Below, in pieces: positions 14,561 to 18,296 of a stretch of DNA of 18,296 nt; within the stretch, counting starts at the first letter, position 1; every line of letters starts with the position of its first letter. The notes below the pieces were generated by a model. The model had not been told where the DNA came from. It saw nothing but the letters and a program-made list of their open reading frames with translations, and did not search any database. The DNA lies in the NCBI GenBank assembly GCA_040877875.1, contig JBBDNC010000124.1, positions 1-18,296 of the forward strand, written 5' to 3'. Source of the stretch: JBBDNC01 sp040877875. GTDB lineage: Bacteria; Bacteroidota; Rhodothermia; Balneolales; Balneolaceae. A program made the translations under genes and the position numbers.

Positions 14561-16546
14561 TTATATAACACGAAGGATTCCCCTCATCGTAATGTGATGC
14601 CCCGGGAAGGTGCAGACAAATTGGTAGTCACCGGGAGTATCCGGGACCTGGAAATAAATGGTTTCGGATTCGTTAGGTTCGAGTAAAGATGTATGAAAAA
14701 GCACTTCTTCCATCTGCGGAACATATCCAAGGGCATCTCCCTCCAGACCCAGTTGCATTGCCTGGCTTCCGACCGGGTCGGCAGCACCCGGTTCTACAAT
14801 GACTACATTATGCAGCATGTCATCTTCATTTGAAAAAGTAAGGGCTATTTTACTGCCGGCTTCCACGGTCATTTCTTCCCGGTCAAATCTCAAACCGGGC
14901 TGTGTCCCGAGCTGGAGGGTCTGATCGGGACCTTGCGACCAGTCTGCCGGCATATCAGTCACTCTTTTTGAAGTTTCGGAGGCTTCGTCGCTCCCCGAAC
15001 CCGAGGATCCATCCGTATCTCCACCTGTAACCATTGCAGAACGATTTCCATCCGGAAGGTTATTCAGGGTATAATACCCGACCGGATGCAGCAATGTGTT
15101 CCCTTCGTTTGACTCAACTCCGGACCTTACTTCATTGATATATCCTTCACGCAATCCATCGACATACAATCTGACAGACTGTCGATCTTCGGACACATCC
15201 ACCCTTGTGATGGTTTTGTCCTGGCGGTTAATGACCGGACTTCCATATTTTCGATGATATATGTAGATAAAATCGGTTACCTGATAATTGTTGATATTTG
15301 CCGCGGATTCAAAATCAACCGGTTTAGTAAAGGTAAGGGTAAATCCGTTCGACTCGGCCTGGATCATTTTCATTTCAAACGGTATTTGTCCGTTCCACCT
15401 CATTCGATCAATTCCAAAAGGTGCCTGACCGGTTGACGACCAGCCGCGGTTGGTCATTCCCGTATAGAGGGTTTGATTGTCAGGGCCCCAGGCCAGTTTA
15501 ATGACACCGGATGAGAATCCTTCACGAAATCCAAAGGACACTCCCTGGTATTCTCCCTTTACTTTTTCCTGGTAAACCCGCAGGATTTTCGAGTGACCCT
15601 GATCCCCGACCAACAACTGTCCGGCGAAGGGGCCCACCTGGTTATCATTTTCAATGACAACAAAATCAGAGGTGGATATTCCCTGAATGGTGTGGGGGAA
15701 CCAGACAGCCGGTGGCTTCAACTCGGGAATTTGTTCCTTATATTCAAACAACGGACGTTCGCTGGAATCGTCTAACCTATTTACTTCTTCAAATGTGAGG
15801 TCCAGTGGCGAACCTTCAAGATGAGTCCATTTAAGCCCCTCCGGGTTTCCTGCAAAATCCCCCCGTTCAAGGTGGGTCATCCATCCCGAACCGATCCAGT
15901 CGCCCTGGTTTTCGGTATAAAAAATATCCCCTTCCGCATTAAAGCCGAAGCCGATCGGTGAACGCAACCCGGTAGCATAAGGGGTTATTTCTCCATCTTC
16001 ACTGATTTGAAGCATCCATCCGCGCCATTTTGTAAGGCTGGCACCCTGACCGATCCAGGAAAGGTTAAGCGTCACAAGCATCTCGCCATTCGGAAGGAAT
16101 TCCGGTCCGTAGGAATATTCATGATAGTTTCCCGTCAGAGGCCATCGATAGATAGTTTTAAACCAGTCGGCTTTGCCATCGTTGTTCCGGTCTTCGATTT
16201 TAGTCAGGTCTCCCCGCTGGGTAATATACCATGCATGGTTGCGATAGTTGATCCCCAATGGTTCATGGAACCCCTGTGCAAACCGGTTAAACGAGGGGTC
16301 ATTACTGCCGGGATTACTGATTCGCCATACCTCCCCGCGTCGGGTCGGGACCATCAGGTCTCCGTTTTCGTCAAAAGCCAGTCCGCCGGCCTCCAGTATA
16401 ATGCCTTCAGGAACAGGCATCGGGTCGATCGAATAGTAATCCGATTCTGACGGGGATGACGACTGGGCATGGACATTCCATACACCGGAACAGAAAATGA
16501 TGACTCCGGTCATAAAATAGAAACAGGAACTTTTTAAATTCTTCAT
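14561..16546 (-). CDS. Secreted sorbosone/glucose-dehydrogenase-like beta-propeller fused to azurin-type cupredoxin
   Basis: This 661-residue protein has a Sec signal peptide cleaved after NVHA (27), so it is periplasmic or secreted, not lipidated. Residues about 45-385 form a six-bladed propeller like the soluble quinoprotein glucose/sorbosone dehydrogenases (LEAGGLAFDENGDLMVPTRR, HEYSYGPEFLPNGEMLVTL, GLRSPIGFGFNAEGDIFYTE). His142 and Arg195 fall where the catalytic His and a PQQ-binding Arg lie in that family, by motif only. A beta-sandwich segment (395-500) and a Ser/Gly/Asp-rich linker (507-527) follow. The C-terminal cupredoxin (about 540-661) shows a full type 1 copper set: His579, Cys645, His650 and Met654, with CTFPGHHITM spaced as in azurin. 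The pairing suggests sugar or aldose oxidation with electrons passed to copper. Substrate and cofactor are inferred. No strong Shine-Dalgarno precedes the ATG. Confidence 0.9.
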   Translation of the reverse strand: MKNLKSSCFYFMTGVIIFCSGVWNVHAQSSSPSESDYYSIDPMPVPEGIILEAGGLAFDENGDLMVPTRRGEVWRISNPGSNDPSFNRFAQGFHEPLGINYRNHAWYITQRGDLTKIEDRNNDGKADWFKTIYRWPLTGNYHEYSYGPEFLPNGEMLVTLNLSWIGQGASLTKWRGWMLQISEDGEITPYATGLRSPIGFGFNAEGDIFYTENQGDWIGSGWMTHLERGDFAGNPEGLKWTHLEGSPLDLTFEEVNRLDDSSERPLFEYKEQIPELKPPAVWFPHTIQGISTSDFVVIENDNQVGPFAGQLLVGDQGHSKILRVYQEKVKGEYQGVSFGFREGFSSGVIKLAWGPDNQTLYTGMTNRGWSSTGQAPFGIDRMRWNGQIPFEMKMIQAESNGFTLTFTKPVDFESAANINNYQVTDFIYIYHRKYGSPVINRQDKTITRVDVSEDRQSVRLYVDGLREGYINEVRSGVESNEGNTLLHPVGYYTLNNLPDGNRSAMVTGGDTDGSSGSGSDEASETSKRVTDMPADWSQGPDQTLQLGTQPGLRFDREEMTVEAGSKIALTFSNEDDMLHNVVIVEPGAADPVGSQAMQLGLEGDALGYVPQMEEVLFHTSLLEPNESETIYFQVPDTPGDYQFVCTFPGHHITMRGILRVI

Positions 16547-16578
16547 ATACGTTTATTTCAGTTAACAGTCATTCGCCT

Positions 16579-16609
16579 GCCGGCGGATATCAGTGTGTCA
16601 TCCACCGGC
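16579..16609 (-). promoter_or_regulatory. 10-bp hairpin in the leader of the propeller-cupredoxin gene
   Basis: The minus strand carries GCCGGTGGAT and ATCCGCCGGC arms (one G-U pair) around an 11-nt loop, ending 32 nt before the ATG at 16546. No T-tract follows, so it is not a typical intrinsic terminator for the upstream DUF1080 gene; it may be a leader element, an operator or part of a Rho-dependent end. A 9-bp direct repeat, TCATTCGCC at 16569-16577 and 16637-16645, flanks it. Confidence 0.45.
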
Positions 16610-16671
16610 TGGAAGATCTCAGTGTTTCAGTGAGTATCATTCGCCGGGTGACAACTTTTACAATTTATGGG

Positions 16672-18296
16672 TTACCATATAATCTGGTAGTGTACTTCCG
16701 ATTGATGGGTTCCCTGAAGGATCGGTATTCCGAGTACCTGGCGTCCATCTTCTTCATAGATGGATGCCTCTTGCCCGCCGGCCTCGGTGACCCGTACATA
16801 GTATTTCCCATTCACCCGGTACAGTCCATTAGAAAGAAGTTCAATCAGTTCCCCCCGGGCAAGGGTGCTAACAAGATCACTCCTGCTTTGGGGAGTCTGA
16901 TAACGAAGGATCCGGTTCAGGAAACCCGAACTTTCAGCCGGATAGATCTCATCTTCAAGGGTTAATCCATCAATTTCAGATTTAAAAACCGGGCGTCCCG
17001 AATCATTGAGCCTATACTCCTGGCCGGTCAACCGGTCGGGAACATTCTGATAGGATCTCAGTTCATTCCCCTGCAGTCTTGCAACCGGAATTTCCGCTGC
17101 TTCTTCAACAGCCGCATTCATGGGGACCAGCAATTGTTCGTGTCCGCGGCCCCGCCACATTTGAGTCACATCGGCAAACGGGTCTTTCCAAAATTTCAGC
17201 AGGGATGCATGATACAAATCATAACTGTAATGCACCCCTTCCGGGTGACCCACGGATAGAGTATGCGTTCTTTTTTCATCGCCATGGTTTGTGAACCCGC
17301 CAATTAATTCAGGCATGCCGGTTTCAGGCTGAACCGTTAACGGGGGTCTTGTGAAATCCCCGCCGACTCCTGGAGCTGAAGAAGCGAGAGTTCGTCGCTC
17401 CATATTCGGGCCCTCATAATACAAGATGAGTTGAGTATTCCAGGTTCTTTGAAAATAACTCATTTCGAGCGGGTACGTCCCCTCTTCCAGATGAATGATA
17501 TTTCCGAGAAGATGAGAGTCGATCGAGCCATCGTTTGCAATCACCCGTTCACCGTCAATATATAAGTTCCCTCCATTGCTGATTTGGGTTTGAAACAGAT
17601 AATCACCGCTGACGGGCACATGAAGGTCTCCCGAAAACCAAATAGCATATCGTTCATCTTTCGGGCTCAGATCAGAAACATTCAGCGAATCGGTTACACC
17701 TTCTGCCAAAACCGTTGTCAGGGTATCGAAATCCGGCAGGCGTTCGCCGGAATAATCATAAACGGTATAGTCAAACGCCCCTGTCGTCAATGAATCCGTA
17801 CGATTGTAGGTTTTGTAACGAAAATTACGAAATGCCACTGGTCCGTGATCCCCCTGGATTCTAATCGGGGCCGATTCGGTTTCGTCTTCGGAAACAGCTC
17901 CCCGGGTGGGACCCGACAGTTCAACATTCTCATGAATAAGTTTGCCATTCAGGTAAACTGCCTCAAATAGGGCATTTCTGGTTTTTCTACCCTCTTCATC
18001 AAACCGGGGAGCTCTGAAAAGGACCCGGAATTCCTGCCACAGGCCTGGAGCCAGAGTTGCATTCACAGCAGGCGCATAGCCTTCATAGCCCTGTTCACCC
18101 TCCGGCTGGCCTTCATCCCAGCGCTCATAAATCCCGCCGAGGTCTCCATAAGTGGGATTCTCAACCTGCCAGCTATCCAAAATCTGCAATTCATATCTGT
18201 CTTGAAAATAGATCCCCGAATTGGAAGCTTTCGGAACCAAAAATTCTACTTGTAGTTCGATATCGCCATGTTCAAATGCCGTAACAAGATCTTCCG
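16672..18296 (-). CDS. DUF1080 (3-keto-glycoside hydrolase-like) protein with PA14 and C-terminal beta domain, 5' end outside window
   Basis: The frame stays open to the right edge, so the N-terminus is missing; 540 residues are visible. Residues 1-163 are the C-terminal part of a DUF1080 concanavalin-like fold, with the family segment VPKASNSGIYFQDRYELQIL (20-39) and QGDHGPVAFRNFRYK near the end. Known members cleave 3-keto-disaccharides or act as family 16-like lectin/hydrolase domains. A PA14 carbohydrate-binding domain follows at about 175-300 (WFSGDLHVPVSGDYLFQTQI, NLYIDGERVI, GTYPLEMSYF). The last 220 residues, with SVGHPEGVHYSYDLYHASLL and ADVTQMWRGRG, resemble the region next to DUF1080 and dehydrogenase domains in planctomycete-like proteins, recalled rather than searched. 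A TTG at 18240 is internal and not the real start. The stop lies 125 bp before the propeller-cupredoxin start, suggesting one operon. The signal peptide lies outside the window. Confidence 0.88.
   Translation of the reverse strand, partial: EDLVTAFEHGDIELQVEFLVPKASNSGIYFQDRYELQILDSWQVENPTYGDLGGIYERWDEGQPEGEQGYEGYAPAVNATLAPGLWQEFRVLFRAPRFDEEGRKTRNALFEAVYLNGKLIHENVELSGPTRGAVSEDETESAPIRIQGDHGPVAFRNFRYKTYNRTDSLTTGAFDYTVYDYSGERLPDFDTLTTVLAEGVTDSLNVSDLSPKDERYAIWFSGDLHVPVSGDYLFQTQISNGGNLYIDGERVIANDGSIDSHLLGNIIHLEEGTYPLEMSYFQRTWNTQLILYYEGPNMERRTLASSAPGVGGDFTRPPLTVQPETGMPELIGGFTNHGDEKRTHTLSVGHPEGVHYSYDLYHASLLKFWKDPFADVTQMWRGRGHEQLLVPMNAAVEEAAEIPVARLQGNELRSYQNVPDRLTGQEYRLNDSGRPVFKSEIDGLTLEDEIYPAESSGFLNRILRYQTPQSRSDLVSTLARGELIELLSNGLYRVNGKYYVRVTEAGGQEASIYEEDGRQVLGIPILQGTHQSEVHYQIIW

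Noticed and set aside
16672..18240. TTG at 18240 as the start of the DUF1080 gene
   Set aside because: The same frame continues upstream to the window edge with residues that fit the DUF1080 fold (EHGDIELQVEFLVPKASNSG), so the true start lies outside.
1..18296. CRISPR arrays, tRNA or rRNA genes, insertion sequences and phage genes
   Set aside because: No regular direct repeats, cloverleaf-like sequence, rRNA segment, transposase motif or phage protein was seen; the repetitive codon patterns are FG-GAP protein repeats.

Overview
This window reads as chromosomal DNA from a Bacteroidota-type bacterium (Bacteroidota sensu lato, including Balneolota/Rhodothermota relatives). The evidence is a SusC/SusD pair, a Bacteroidota-style ECF sigma factor with its FecR/DUF4974 anti-sigma factor, several lipoproteins with an early lipobox cysteine, and large FG-GAP/ASPIC-UnbV surface proteins. 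Base composition is moderate. The phylum-level assignment rests on gene content only, so finer placement is not supported. No rRNA, tRNA, CRISPR array, insertion sequence or phage gene was seen.

All nine recognised genes lie on the minus strand, so transcription runs from high to low coordinates. In that order: (i) a 5'-truncated DUF1080 (3-keto-glycoside hydrolase-like) protein with PA14 and a further C-terminal beta-rich domain (16672-18296); (ii) a secreted sorbosone/glucose-dehydrogenase-like beta-propeller fused to a C-terminal azurin-type cupredoxin with all four copper ligands visible (14561-16546); (iii) an 1125-residue FG-GAP/ASPIC-UnbV lipoprotein (10939-14316); (iv) an ECF sigma factor (10086-10679); (v) its FecR-type anti-sigma factor (8804-9940); (vi) a SusC/RagA TonB-dependent transporter with an N-terminal STN signalling domain (5389-8757); (vii) a SusD/RagB lipoprotein (3703-5364), followed by a clear intrinsic terminator (3641-3680); (viii) a short 616-residue FG-GAP/ASPIC-UnbV lipoprotein (1514-3364); and (ix) a further FG-GAP lipoprotein cut by the left edge of the window (1-1379).

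The centre is a nutrient-uptake locus with trans-envelope signalling. SusD and SusC would capture and import an oligomeric ligand. The STN domain of SusC can report occupancy to the periplasmic part of FecR, which would then release the ECF sigma factor to switch on the locus. The flanking genes suggest an unusual, partly oxidative theme: a copper-containing propeller protein and a keto-glycoside hydrolase-like protein upstream, and three surface beta-propeller lipoproteins of unknown function around the transporter pair. The ligand cannot be read from the sequence, and no classical glycoside hydrolase is present here. Several leaders carry clear dyad symmetries: sigma, SusC, the 616-residue lipoprotein and the propeller-cupredoxin. 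These could be operators or RNA structures and are the main unexplained non-coding signal.
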